Shown here piece by piece: positions 53,486 to 62,055 of a stretch of 64,000 nt of DNA (the stretch's first letter is position 1; every line of letters begins with the position of its first letter). This DNA comes from Myxococcaceae bacterium (GTDB lineage: Bacteria > Myxococcota > Myxococcia > Myxococcales > Myxococcaceae), in assembly GCA_016926755.1 (NCBI GenBank), contig JAFGNZ010000025.1:62001-126000 (forward strand), in the 5' to 3' direction. The position numbers and the translations under genes are program-made. The notes below the pieces were generated by a model. That model worked only from the letters and a program-made list of their open reading frames with translations. It had not been told where the DNA came from and ran no database searches.

Positions 53486-53979
53486 GCCAGTTCTTCGGCA
53501 AGTATCGGGGCGTGGTGACGGACATCCAGGATCCGCTCATGCTCGGCCGCATCCGCGCCAAGGTGCCGGACGTGATGGGGGACCAGGAGAGCGGCTGGGC
53601 CATGCCCTGCGCCCCGTTCGGTGGCAGCGGCATGGGCTTCTTCGCCCTGCCCAAGGTGGGGGCAGGGGTGTGGATCGAGTTCGAGCACGGGGACCCCGAC
53701 TACCCCATCTGGGTGGGCTGCTGGTGGGGCTCGGCCGCCGAGGTCCCCCCGCCCTTGCTGGCCCCGCCCTACAAGAAGGTGATGCTGCTCACCGAGGCCG
53801 GGCACAGCATCGTGCTGGATGACACCCCGGGCGTGGGCGGCATCACCCTGGAGACGGCGGACGGGGCGAAGATCGTCCTCAACGCCACGGGCATCGAGAT
53901 CGACAACGGCAAGGGCGCGCTGCTCAAGATGTCCGGCCCCCAGGTGAGCGTGAACAACGGCGCGCTGGAGGTCGTCTGA
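53482..53979 (+). CDS. gpV-like baseplate spike protein, 165 aa
   Basis: The OB-fold of gpV/gp5: FGKYRGVVTDIQDPLMLGRI, then FFALPKVGAGVWIEFEHGDP, then YPIWVGCWWG. A C-terminal beta-repeat (ITLETADGAKIVLNATGIEI, then DNGKGALLKMSG) would form the triangular beta-helix of the spike. Overlaps both neighbours. Confidence 0.92.
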   Translation: MSQFFGKYRGVVTDIQDPLMLGRIRAKVPDVMGDQESGWAMPCAPFGGSGMGFFALPKVGAGVWIEFEHGDPDYPIWVGCWWGSAAEVPPPLLAPPYKKVMLLTEAGHSIVLDDTPGVGGITLETADGAKIVLNATGIEIDNGKGALLKMSGPQVSVNNGALEVV

Positions 53980-54314
53980 TGCCCGGCTACCTCGTGCACG
54001 TGGGCGCGCAGATCCTCTGTCCCCATGCGGGGCAGACGTCGGTCATCTCCAGCAACGTCCGGGTGAAGGTGGCCGGCCAGTACGTGGCCACCCTGAATGA
54101 CAACTACATGATTGCGGGCTGCCCGTTCACTGTTCCTCCCGGCACGCCGCAGCCGTGCCTCAAGGTGCAGTGGCTGGTGGGCTCCGTGCGGGTGAAGGTG
54201 AACGGCCAGCCCGTCGTCCTCCAGGACAGCACCGGGCTGTGTCTCAACCCCATGCAGGCCCCGCAGGGGCCGCCCAACATCGCCGTCGTCCAGCCGCGAG
54301 TGAAGGGGACCTGA
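53979..54314 (+). CDS. PAAR-like spike tip protein, 111 aa
   Basis: Short, glycine- and proline-rich, with Cys14, His16 (ILCPHAGQ), a GCPFTVPPGTPQPC block and GLCLNP. Such a Cys/His arrangement suits the zinc site of PAAR/DUF4280-like tips. Its place between gpV and gp25 matches Afp10/Pvc10. A second PAAR-type repeat is suggested by two similar strands: NVRVKVAGQYV and SVRVKVNGQPV. Confidence 0.85.
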   Translation: MPGYLVHVGAQILCPHAGQTSVISSNVRVKVAGQYVATLNDNYMIAGCPFTVPPGTPQPCLKVQWLVGSVRVKVNGQPVVLQDSTGLCLNPMQAPQGPPNIAVVQPRVKGT

Positions 54315-54673
54315 TGAACCTCAAGTACCCGTTCCAGGTGGACCCGCGCGGTCGCACCACCGACACCGCCAGTGAGGAGGAGCACCTGAAGGACCTCATC
54401 GAGCAGGTGCTCTTCTCCTCGCCGGGGGAGCGGGTCAACCGCCCCAACTTCGGCAGCGGGCTGTCGCAGCTCCTCTTCGCGCCCAACAACGAGGCCCTGG
54501 TGTCGGCGACGCAGGTGAGCGTGCAGGCCTCGCTGCTCCAGTGGCTCGGAGACCGCATCCAGGTGGAGGGCGTGGAGGTGGAGAGCGATGACGCGAAGGT
54601 GCGCGTGACGGTGCAGTACGTCATCCGACGGAGCCAGCAGCGCCAGGTGGTCTCCTTCGCGCGTGGGGGGTGA
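54314..54673 (+). CDS. gp25-like baseplate wedge protein, 119 aa
   Basis: The gp25/GpW-like pattern: EEEHLKDLIEQVLFSSPGER, then RPNFGSGLSQLLFAP, then VEVESDDAKVRVTVQYVIR. ATG 54314 overlaps the upstream stop; a longer in-frame extension to 54155 lies inside the PAAR-like gene and is not needed. It joins the sheath to the baseplate wedges (Afp9). Confidence 0.93.
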   Translation: MNLKYPFQVDPRGRTTDTASEEEHLKDLIEQVLFSSPGERVNRPNFGSGLSQLLFAPNNEALVSATQVSVQASLLQWLGDRIQVEGVEVESDDAKVRVTVQYVIRRSQQRQVVSFARGG

Positions 54674-54674
54674 G

Positions 54675-57197
54675 ATGGAGACGCGCTTCCACTGCGAGAA
54701 CCTGAAGCGGCGCCAGCTGCTGGCCATCCCGGGAGCCCTGCTCAACGGCATCGACTACCTCGAGGTGATCGACGCGCGGGCCGGTGAAGTGCCCACCGAG
54801 CCCCAGCGGACGCTGCTGGTGCGCTTCTTCAAGCCCATCCACGGAGCGCAGGGCGACGTGCTCGGCACGGCCAACGTCCGGATCCTGGGCGGCGTGCGCA
54901 TCACCCCCATCGAGGTGCAGTGGGCCTGGCCGGCCCCGTCGGTGCCCGAGGCGGTGGCCACGCCAGCGGAGCGCACCTTCTTCTCAAGTGAGCTCCCCGA
55001 GCCCGAGAAGGTCCTCGTCGTCCGGACGAGCTCCACCGGGGACTTCTCCACCTACCGGCTGTCCCTGGTGCGCTCGGAGGAGGACGAGCGAGCGCCCGAG
55101 GGCTTCGACGCCTTGAGCAGCGAGGTGGGCTTCTCCTTCAAGGTGGAGCTGCCCAGCGAGTTCGACAGCCGCGCGGCGGCAGCCCCCGTCCCCGCGCTCC
55201 CCTCCGCGCTGCACGTGGACTACCTGGCCAAGGACTACGCGAGCTTCCGCCAGCTGATGCTGGATCGGCTCGCGGTGGTGATGCCGGACTGGGCGGAGCG
55301 CAACCCGGCGGACTTCGGCATCACCCTGGTGGAGCTGATGGCGTACGCCGCCGACCAGCTCAGCTACTACCAGGACGCGGTGGCGACCGAGGCCTACCTG
55401 GGGACGGCGCGCCGGCGCGTCTCGGTGCGGCGGCACGCGCGGCTGCTGGACTACTTCGTCCATGAGGGCTGCAACGCGCGGGCGTGGGCCCGGCTGGTGT
55501 GCGACGTGGGCCTCGAGGAGGAGGTGCTGCCCGCCGGCACCGTGCTGCTCACCCAGGTGGACGCGCCGCGCGGCCCGCTGGCCTACGAGCTGCTGGAGGA
55601 GGGCCTCCACGCCGGGGCTCGGGCCTTCGAGACGATGCACGAGCTGAAGCTCTCCACGGCGCACAACGAGCTGCGCTTCCACACCTGGGGGGACGAGGAC
55701 TGCTGCCTGCCTCGGGGGACCACCCAGGCCGCCCTGGTGGATGCAGGGCGAACGCTGAGGCTGGGCGTGGGGGACGTGCTCGTCCTGGCGCAGAAGCGGG
55801 GCCCTCGCACCGGCCTCCTCCAGGACGCGGATCCCACCCTTCGCCACGCGGTGCGCCTCACGCGGGTCAACGCCCTGGCGCGGGACGAGCTGCTCGGCGT
55901 GGACCTGGTGGAAGTGGAGTGGTCCGTGGAGGATGCGCTGCCCTTCGCCCTGGAGCTGGGGGAGGACGACGCGCCCGCCGCCGTGGCCTGGGGCAACGTC
56001 GTGCTGACGGACCATGGCTACACCCTGCCCACGGGGGAGCTCCTCCCGCCGGTGCCGGAGGAGGGGCGCTACCGGCCCCGGCTCAAGAGCGGCCCGCTCA
56101 CCCGGCAGGGCCATGCGGTGGGCAGCACAGGGCGGCCCGTCCCCTTCGATCCGTGGGCGTCCGCCAGGGCCGCCACCCGGTGGGCCGTGGAGAACGCCCG
56201 GCCGGTCATCTTCCTCAGCGACGCGAGCGCGCCCGAGCGGCCGTGGCTGCCCGTCCAGGATCTCCTCGAGAGCGATCGGTTCTCGCCCCACTTCGTCGCC
56301 GAGTCCGAGGATGACGGGAGCACCTCGCTGCGCTTCGGGGATGGGGTGATGGGCCGCACGCCGCAAGGGGGCCTGACGGCGCGCTACCGCGTGGGCAACG
56401 GCCGCGCGGGCAACGTCGGCGCGGAGACGATCGCCCACGTCGTCCTGCACCCCACCGATGGGGTGCTCAACGCCACCCTCAAGAGCATCCTCGACGTCTC
56501 CAACCCGCTGCCCGCCGCCGGAGGGGTGGATCCGGAGTCGCTGGACCACGTGCGGCAGAACGCGCCCCAGGCCTTCCGGCGGAACGAGCGCGCGGTGACA
56601 GCGGAGGACTTCGCCGCCGCCGTCGAGCGTCACCCCGAGGTGCAGAAGGCCGTGGCCACCCGGCGGTGGACGGGGAGCTGGCCCACCCTCTACATCACCG
56701 TGGATCGCTACGGCGGCCTGCCGGTGGACGAGGCCTTCGAGGCGGAGCTGCGCGCCTTCCTGGAGCGCTTCCGGCTGGCCGGGCACGATCTGGAGATCGA
56801 CTCGCCCGTCTTCGTCCCGCTGGACATCGGGCTGACGGTGGCGGTGAAGCCGGGGCACTTCCGCGGGGACGTGAAGTCCGCGCTGCTCCAGGCCTTCAGC
56901 AGCGGGGAGCTGCCCGGCGGCCAGCGCGGCTTCTTCCACCCGGATCGCTTCACCTTCGGCCAGTCGGTGTACCTCAGCCAGATCATCCACACGGCCATGC
57001 AGGTGCCAGGGGTGGCCTGGGTGGACACGAGCGCGCGGGCCCGGCTGCGTCGCTTCCAGCGCTTCGGGCAGGTGGCCAACCGGGAGCTGGAGACCGGGGT
57101 GCTGCGCGTGAAGGCGCTGGAGATCATCCGCCTGGACAATGACGTGAACCGGCCCGAGAACGGGAAGCTCGAGTTCGCGCTGGAGGGAGGCCTGTGA
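54675..57197 (+). CDS. Baseplate J-like protein (Afp11-type), 840 aa
   Basis: Contains the eCIS-specific block DYLAKDYASFRQLMLDRLAV, then NPADFGITLVELMAYAADQL, SYYQDAVATEAYLGTARRR. The C-terminal half holds the gpJ domain (VRQNAPQAFRRNERAVTAED, FAAAVERHPEVQ) and a fold for wedge contact. ATG 54675 was preferred to GTG 54663 because GGGGGGTGAG lies just upstream. The stop overlaps the start of the second J-like gene. Confidence 0.93.
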   Translation: METRFHCENLKRRQLLAIPGALLNGIDYLEVIDARAGEVPTEPQRTLLVRFFKPIHGAQGDVLGTANVRILGGVRITPIEVQWAWPAPSVPEAVATPAERTFFSSELPEPEKVLVVRTSSTGDFSTYRLSLVRSEEDERAPEGFDALSSEVGFSFKVELPSEFDSRAAAAPVPALPSALHVDYLAKDYASFRQLMLDRLAVVMPDWAERNPADFGITLVELMAYAADQLSYYQDAVATEAYLGTARRRVSVRRHARLLDYFVHEGCNARAWARLVCDVGLEEEVLPAGTVLLTQVDAPRGPLAYELLEEGLHAGARAFETMHELKLSTAHNELRFHTWGDEDCCLPRGTTQAALVDAGRTLRLGVGDVLVLAQKRGPRTGLLQDADPTLRHAVRLTRVNALARDELLGVDLVEVEWSVEDALPFALELGEDDAPAAVAWGNVVLTDHGYTLPTGELLPPVPEEGRYRPRLKSGPLTRQGHAVGSTGRPVPFDPWASARAATRWAVENARPVIFLSDASAPERPWLPVQDLLESDRFSPHFVAESEDDGSTSLRFGDGVMGRTPQGGLTARYRVGNGRAGNVGAETIAHVVLHPTDGVLNATLKSILDVSNPLPAAGGVDPESLDHVRQNAPQAFRRNERAVTAEDFAAAVERHPEVQKAVATRRWTGSWPTLYITVDRYGGLPVDEAFEAELRAFLERFRLAGHDLEIDSPVFVPLDIGLTVAVKPGHFRGDVKSALLQAFSSGELPGGQRGFFHPDRFTFGQSVYLSQIIHTAMQVPGVAWVDTSARARLRRFQRFGQVANRELETGVLRVKALEIIRLDNDVNRPENGKLEFALEGGL

Positions 57198-60001
57198 GCA
57201 CCCCGCACGAAGGGTGTGGCGCGGACGCCACGCCGCAGGAGCCCTCCCGGGAGAACGCGCCCGGCCGGGCGGCGCTCGCCTACCGCATCGGCACGCACGC
57301 CACCTTCCTGCAGCGCATGCTGGCGCGCCTGTCGCACGTGGAGCTGCCGGACGGGCCCGCCCAGGGACAGCGCCCCCTGGCGGCGCTCACCACCCGCTCC
57401 TCGGAGGATCCGACCCTCGCGTTCCTGGACTCCTGGGCCACGGTGTTGGACGTGTTGACCTTCTACCAGGAGCGCATCTCCAACGAGGGCTACCTGCGCA
57501 CGGCCACCGAGCGCCGCTCCGTGCTCGAGCTGGCCCGCGCGATTGGCTATGAGCTCAACCCTGGCGTCGCGGCCAGCACCTACCTGGCCTTCTCCATGGA
57601 GGAGGCCCTGGGCGCACCGCTGAGCGCGCGGGTGCCTCGGGGGACCAAGGTGCAGAGCCTCCCCGGACAGGAGGAGCTGCCGCAGACCTTCGAGACCGCC
57701 GAGGAGCTCGAGGCGCGCGTGGAGTGGAACGCGCTGCGGCCACGGGCGGCCCAGCCGCAGGTGCTGCGGGTGAGCGGCGGTACGCTCTATCACGAGGGGC
57801 TGGACGGGGGGCTCGTGCCCGCCACCCAGATCGTCTTCGCGGGGACGGCCACCCGGCTGAGCGCGGGGGACCTGCTGCTGGTGCGCACGCCTGGCGGCAG
57901 CACCACCGTGCGGGTGCGCGGCGTGACGGTGGATGCCAAGGCTGGCACCACCCTCGCGCTGCTGGCGGAGACCCGCTCCGCTCCACCGCTGGTGCCCACG
58001 CCGCCTCCCCGAGGACAGGTGGAGCTGGAGCTCCTCCCGCTCACGCCTTCCGTCGTGAGGGAGCGCATCGTCGAGCGTCGGTGGCGGGAGAATGATCTCT
58101 CCTCGTTCCTGGCCGTGCAGCGCTGGAACCCGAAGGAGATGCTCCAGCAGGTGTCCACGCTGCCGGAGGCGAAGACGCCCACCGGAGAGCCCCTGCCGAC
58201 CGAGACGGAGATCCACGTGTTCCGGCAGCGGCTGGGCTTCTTCGGGCACAACGCCCCGGCGTGGACCACGAACCACGGCGCACACGACTGGGACGCGAGC
58301 GGTGGGGTGACCATCTGGACCGGCGCGGATCGCACCAAGACGTACACCACCACCCAGGGCGCGGATGCCTTCCTGGAGCGCGGCGTCCCCGAGGTGCTGC
58401 CAGGCAGCTGGGCCTTCATCCAGAGCAGCTCCGGCACCTCCGGGCTCTTCAAGGTCCAGGAGGTGGTGGACTCCTCGCTGGCGGACTTCTCGCTCGGCGC
58501 CAGGGCGACGGGCCTGAAGCTGGTGGATGCCGGGAGCGGGCCGCTGCCGCCGGAGGTGAGCGCTCGGCCGAACTTCCGGCTGCGCAAGAGCGTGGCCTAC
58601 GTCCAGAGCGAGCCGCTGCAGGCGGCATCCCTCCCCGTCACCGAGCTGTTGGAGGAGGCCGTCATCGCCCCGGGCGGCGTGCGCAACCTGCAGGGCGTGC
58701 TCCGCCTGGAGCTGGATCGGATGGTGCTGGGCCTGAAGGCAGGGCAGCCCGTCGTGATCACCGGAGAGACAGTCGCGGGCTCGCCGGCGGCGCGCACGGG
58801 GGTGGTGCAGAGCGAGACGGCCCTGCTCTCGGACGTGGAGCACGCCAAGGGCTACACCACGCTGCTGTTCCGCAGCCGGCTGGCCCACCGGTATGTGCGC
58901 GCCACCGTGAGCATCAACGCCAACGTCGTCGCGGCCACGCACGGAGAGACGGTGGAGCGCGAGGTGTTGGGCAGCGGCGACGGGACGCGGGCCCACCAGC
59001 ACTTCACGCTGAAGAAGAAGTCGCTGACCTATGTGACGGCGCCCACGGCCACCGGCTCCCGGAGTACGCTGGAGGTTCGCGTGGATGGAGTCCTCTGGCA
59101 GGAGGTGCCGTCGCTGCACGGGCTGGCGCCCGACAGCCAGGCCTATGTGGTGCGCATCGCGGATGACGACACGGCGACGGTCGTCTTCGGCGATGGCCAG
59201 CAGGGCGCGCGCCTGCCGACGGGGAGGGAGAACGTGGTGGCTCGCTACCGCACCGGCATCGGCCCCGCGGGGCAGATGCCAGCGGGCAAGGTGACGCTGC
59301 TCCTGTCGCGACCGCTGGGCATCCGGGCGGTGGGCAACCCGGTGCCTGCGCTGGGCGCCGCCGACCCCGAGCCCCTCGCCGACGCGCGCGCCAACGCCCC
59401 GCTGCGGGTGCTGACGTTGGAGCGCATCACCTCCGCGCTGGACTACGAGAACTTCGCGCGGGCCTTCGCCGGCATCGGCAAGGCCCAGGCCGCCATGCTC
59501 TGGGGGGGGAACTCCCGCTTCGTCCACCTCACCGTGGCCGCCGCCAATGGAGACTCCATCCCCCAGGACTCGGCGCTCTACCAGAACCTGCTGGCGGCGC
59601 TGGCGTCGGCCAGCGCCTCGGCCTACGAGGTCCGCGTGGACAGCTACCAGCCGCGCTTCTTCCAGCTCACCGCCGGGGTGGTGGTGGATCCCCGCTACGT
59701 GAGGGACGAGGTGCTCGCCGAGGTGGAGCGGACGCTCCGGGAGCGCTTCTCGTACGGGCAGCGAGCCTTCGCCCAGCCCGTCACCGCCTCCGAGGTGCTG
59801 ACCGTGATACAGAGCGTGCGCGGCGTCATCGCCGCCCACCTCACGCGCTTCCACCGCGTGGATCAGCCGCAGCGGACGGGGCCGCAGGCGTTCCTCCCGG
59901 CGAGCCCGGCCCGCTGGAACGCGCGCCGGCGTGAGGTCCAGGCCGCCGAGCTGCTGCTGCTGCAACCCGGCGGTGTCTCCCTGGCGGAGGTGGCGCCGTG
60001 A
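57194..60001 (+). CDS. Baseplate assembly protein (Afp12-type), 935 aa
   Basis: GTG start overlapping the upstream stop (GTGA). N-terminal block LTTRSSEDPTLAFLDSWATV, then LDVLTFYQERISNEGYLRTA and RRSVLELARAIGYELNPG is the Afp12 hallmark. The C-terminus repeats a J-type domain (ANAPLRVLTLERITSALDYE, NFARAFAGIGKAQAA). With Afp11 it builds the baseplate wedges that trigger sheath contraction. The central region carries insertions with a beta-rich, Thr/Gly-rich content. Confidence 0.9.
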   Translation: MSTPHEGCGADATPQEPSRENAPGRAALAYRIGTHATFLQRMLARLSHVELPDGPAQGQRPLAALTTRSSEDPTLAFLDSWATVLDVLTFYQERISNEGYLRTATERRSVLELARAIGYELNPGVAASTYLAFSMEEALGAPLSARVPRGTKVQSLPGQEELPQTFETAEELEARVEWNALRPRAAQPQVLRVSGGTLYHEGLDGGLVPATQIVFAGTATRLSAGDLLLVRTPGGSTTVRVRGVTVDAKAGTTLALLAETRSAPPLVPTPPPRGQVELELLPLTPSVVRERIVERRWRENDLSSFLAVQRWNPKEMLQQVSTLPEAKTPTGEPLPTETEIHVFRQRLGFFGHNAPAWTTNHGAHDWDASGGVTIWTGADRTKTYTTTQGADAFLERGVPEVLPGSWAFIQSSSGTSGLFKVQEVVDSSLADFSLGARATGLKLVDAGSGPLPPEVSARPNFRLRKSVAYVQSEPLQAASLPVTELLEEAVIAPGGVRNLQGVLRLELDRMVLGLKAGQPVVITGETVAGSPAARTGVVQSETALLSDVEHAKGYTTLLFRSRLAHRYVRATVSINANVVAATHGETVEREVLGSGDGTRAHQHFTLKKKSLTYVTAPTATGSRSTLEVRVDGVLWQEVPSLHGLAPDSQAYVVRIADDDTATVVFGDGQQGARLPTGRENVVARYRTGIGPAGQMPAGKVTLLLSRPLGIRAVGNPVPALGAADPEPLADARANAPLRVLTLERITSALDYENFARAFAGIGKAQAAMLWGGNSRFVHLTVAAANGDSIPQDSALYQNLLAALASASASAYEVRVDSYQPRFFQLTAGVVVDPRYVRDEVLAEVERTLRERFSYGQRAFAQPVTASEVLTVIQSVRGVIAAHLTRFHRVDQPQRTGPQAFLPASPARWNARRREVQAAELLLLQPGGVSLAEVAP

Positions 60002-62043
60002 CGGCCTCTCGACGTGAGCAGCTCTATGCGCTGCTGCCCAGCCTCTACCGCCTGCGTGACACGGAGCAGGGCGAGCCCCTGCGCGCCCTGTTGATGGTCA
60101 TCGAGGAGCAGCTGCGCGCCGTCAAGCAGGACATCGACACGCTCCATGACAACTGGTTCATCGAGACGTGCGAGGAGTGGGTTGTCCCCTACATCGGGGA
60201 TCTGCTGGGGGTGCGCAGCCTCCACCCGGTGAGCCAGGGCACCTACAGCCAGCGCGCCTATGTGGCCAACACGCTGGCCTACCGGCGCCGCAAGGGGACG
60301 GCGGCGGTGCTGGAGCAGCTCGCCCAGGACGTGACGGGGTGGCCGGCGCGGGCGGTGGAGTACTTCCAGCAGCTGGCCACCACCCAGCACCTCAACCACC
60401 CGCGCATGGGCAACCTGGCCACCGCCTCCCTGCGAGACAGCGGCCCGCTGGAGCTGCTGGGGAGCCCCTTTGATCCGGTGCCGCACGGGGTGGAGGTCCG
60501 CCGCGCGGAGACGGGCCGCGGCCGCTACAACATCCCCCACGTGGGGCTGCTGCTGTGGCGCCTGGAGGCCTACCCCGTGGAGGAGGCCCCCGCCACCCCG
60601 GCCGACGCGGCGGGCCTCTTCTACCGGTTCAGCCAGCTCGGGCATGACATGCCCCTGTTCAACCCCGCCGCCGCCGAGGAGTCCGTCACCTCCCTGGCCT
60701 TGGAGGAGAACGTGGCCGGGCCGCTGCGCCGCCGCGCGCTCCATGACGAGCTGGAGGCGCATCGCGAGGGCCGAGCCCCACCCACCGGCTACTTCGACGA
60801 GGACCAGCCGGTGCTCCAGGTGCTCCTGGATGGGGAGCCGGTGCCCCCCACCGCCCTCCAGATCAGCAACCTCTCGGAGTGGATCATCCCCGCGAGCGGT
60901 CGGGTCGCGGTGGATCCCGTGCTGGGGCGCATCGCCTTCCCGGAGGCTCCCGGGAAGAAGGTGACGGTGAGCTACTACTACGGCTTCAGCGCCGACGTGG
61001 GTGGCGGCGCGTATGGCCGGAGCCAGGAGCTGACCCAGGGGCTCCCGGTGGTGGAGGTGTCGGGCGGGGGCGCGGCGCTGAGTCAGGCGCTGCAGGACTG
61101 GGCGGCCGCGGGCAGCCCGCGGAGGATCCTCGAGCTCAGCGACAACGAGACCTACGCCGTCACGAACGTGAGTGTCCCCGCCGTGGCCTCCACGACCGGG
61201 GGGCCCTCGCTGGAGATCCGCGCGGCGGATGGCCGACGACCCTTGCTGCGGCTCACCCAGGCGTGGCAGCTCTCGCTGCAGCCCGAGTCCCGGCTGCGCC
61301 TGGACGGACTGCTGGTGGCCGGGGCAGGGCTGCAGGTTGACGCCAGCGGGGACGCCGCGCTGGAGCTGCGGCACTGCACGCTGGTGCCGGGGTACGACCT
61401 GGGGGAGGACGGGGCGCCCGCATCACCCGAGGCGGCCAGCGTGACCGCGGCCGTCACCCTGGGGCACCTGACGCTGAGCCTGGAGCGCTGCATCAGCGGC
61501 CGGCTCGCCCTGCCCGATTCCGTGGACGCGAGCACGCTGGTGGTCCGCGACAGCACCCTGGATGGGGCTGGCGGCGGGGCGCCCGCGCTGGTGGCGGGCC
61601 GTGCCGACCTCGAGCGCTCCACGCTCCTGGGGCTGACGCGGGTGGTAGTGCTGGAGGCGAGCGACACGCTCTTCACGGACGTCGTCACCGTGGAGCGCAC
61701 CCAGGTGGGGGGCGTGCGCTTCAGCTACGTGCCTCCCGGCTCCATCGTTCCGCGCTCCTTCCGTTGCCAGCCGGAGCTGGCGATGCGGGGAGTGCCCGAG
61801 GAGCAGTGGCCCCTGCGGCAGGCCCGCCTCCAGCCCGTGTTCGTCTCCCGGCGCTATGGGCAGCCCGGCTACGCCCAGCTCCACCAGGGCTGTCCGGACG
61901 AGCTGCGTCGCGGCGCCAGCAACGAGAGCGAGGTGGGCGTCTTCCAGCACCTCCTCCAACCGCAGCGTGAGGCCAACCTCCGCGTGGCCCTCGAAGAATA
62001 CCAACCCGTCAGGGTCGAGGCGGGTATCTTTTATGTCACCTAG
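59998..62043 (+). CDS. Tail protein I-like with beta-helix C-terminal region, 681 aa
   Basis: The first 250 residues match the tail-I-like family of eCIS (LYALLPSLYRLRDTEQGEPL, NWFIETCEEWVVPYIGDLLG, then RRRKGTAAVLEQLAQDVTGW). After about residue 370 the sequence becomes repetitive and beta-rich (LRLDGLLVAGAGLQVDASGD, then AALELRHCTLVPG, then ALVAGRADLERSTLLGL), indicating a right-handed beta-helix. The end (RRYGQPGYAQLHQGCPDELR, ASNESEVGVFQHLLQPQREA) is a second conserved block. It may be the distal baseplate or fibre-anchor protein. Confidence 0.85.
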   Translation: MTASRREQLYALLPSLYRLRDTEQGEPLRALLMVIEEQLRAVKQDIDTLHDNWFIETCEEWVVPYIGDLLGVRSLHPVSQGTYSQRAYVANTLAYRRRKGTAAVLEQLAQDVTGWPARAVEYFQQLATTQHLNHPRMGNLATASLRDSGPLELLGSPFDPVPHGVEVRRAETGRGRYNIPHVGLLLWRLEAYPVEEAPATPADAAGLFYRFSQLGHDMPLFNPAAAEESVTSLALEENVAGPLRRRALHDELEAHREGRAPPTGYFDEDQPVLQVLLDGEPVPPTALQISNLSEWIIPASGRVAVDPVLGRIAFPEAPGKKVTVSYYYGFSADVGGGAYGRSQELTQGLPVVEVSGGGAALSQALQDWAAAGSPRRILELSDNETYAVTNVSVPAVASTTGGPSLEIRAADGRRPLLRLTQAWQLSLQPESRLRLDGLLVAGAGLQVDASGDAALELRHCTLVPGYDLGEDGAPASPEAASVTAAVTLGHLTLSLERCISGRLALPDSVDASTLVVRDSTLDGAGGGAPALVAGRADLERSTLLGLTRVVVLEASDTLFTDVVTVERTQVGGVRFSYVPPGSIVPRSFRCQPELAMRGVPEEQWPLRQARLQPVFVSRRYGQPGYAQLHQGCPDELRRGASNESEVGVFQHLLQPQREANLRVALEEYQPVRVEAGIFYVT

Positions 62044-62055
62044 GAGAATCATCGG

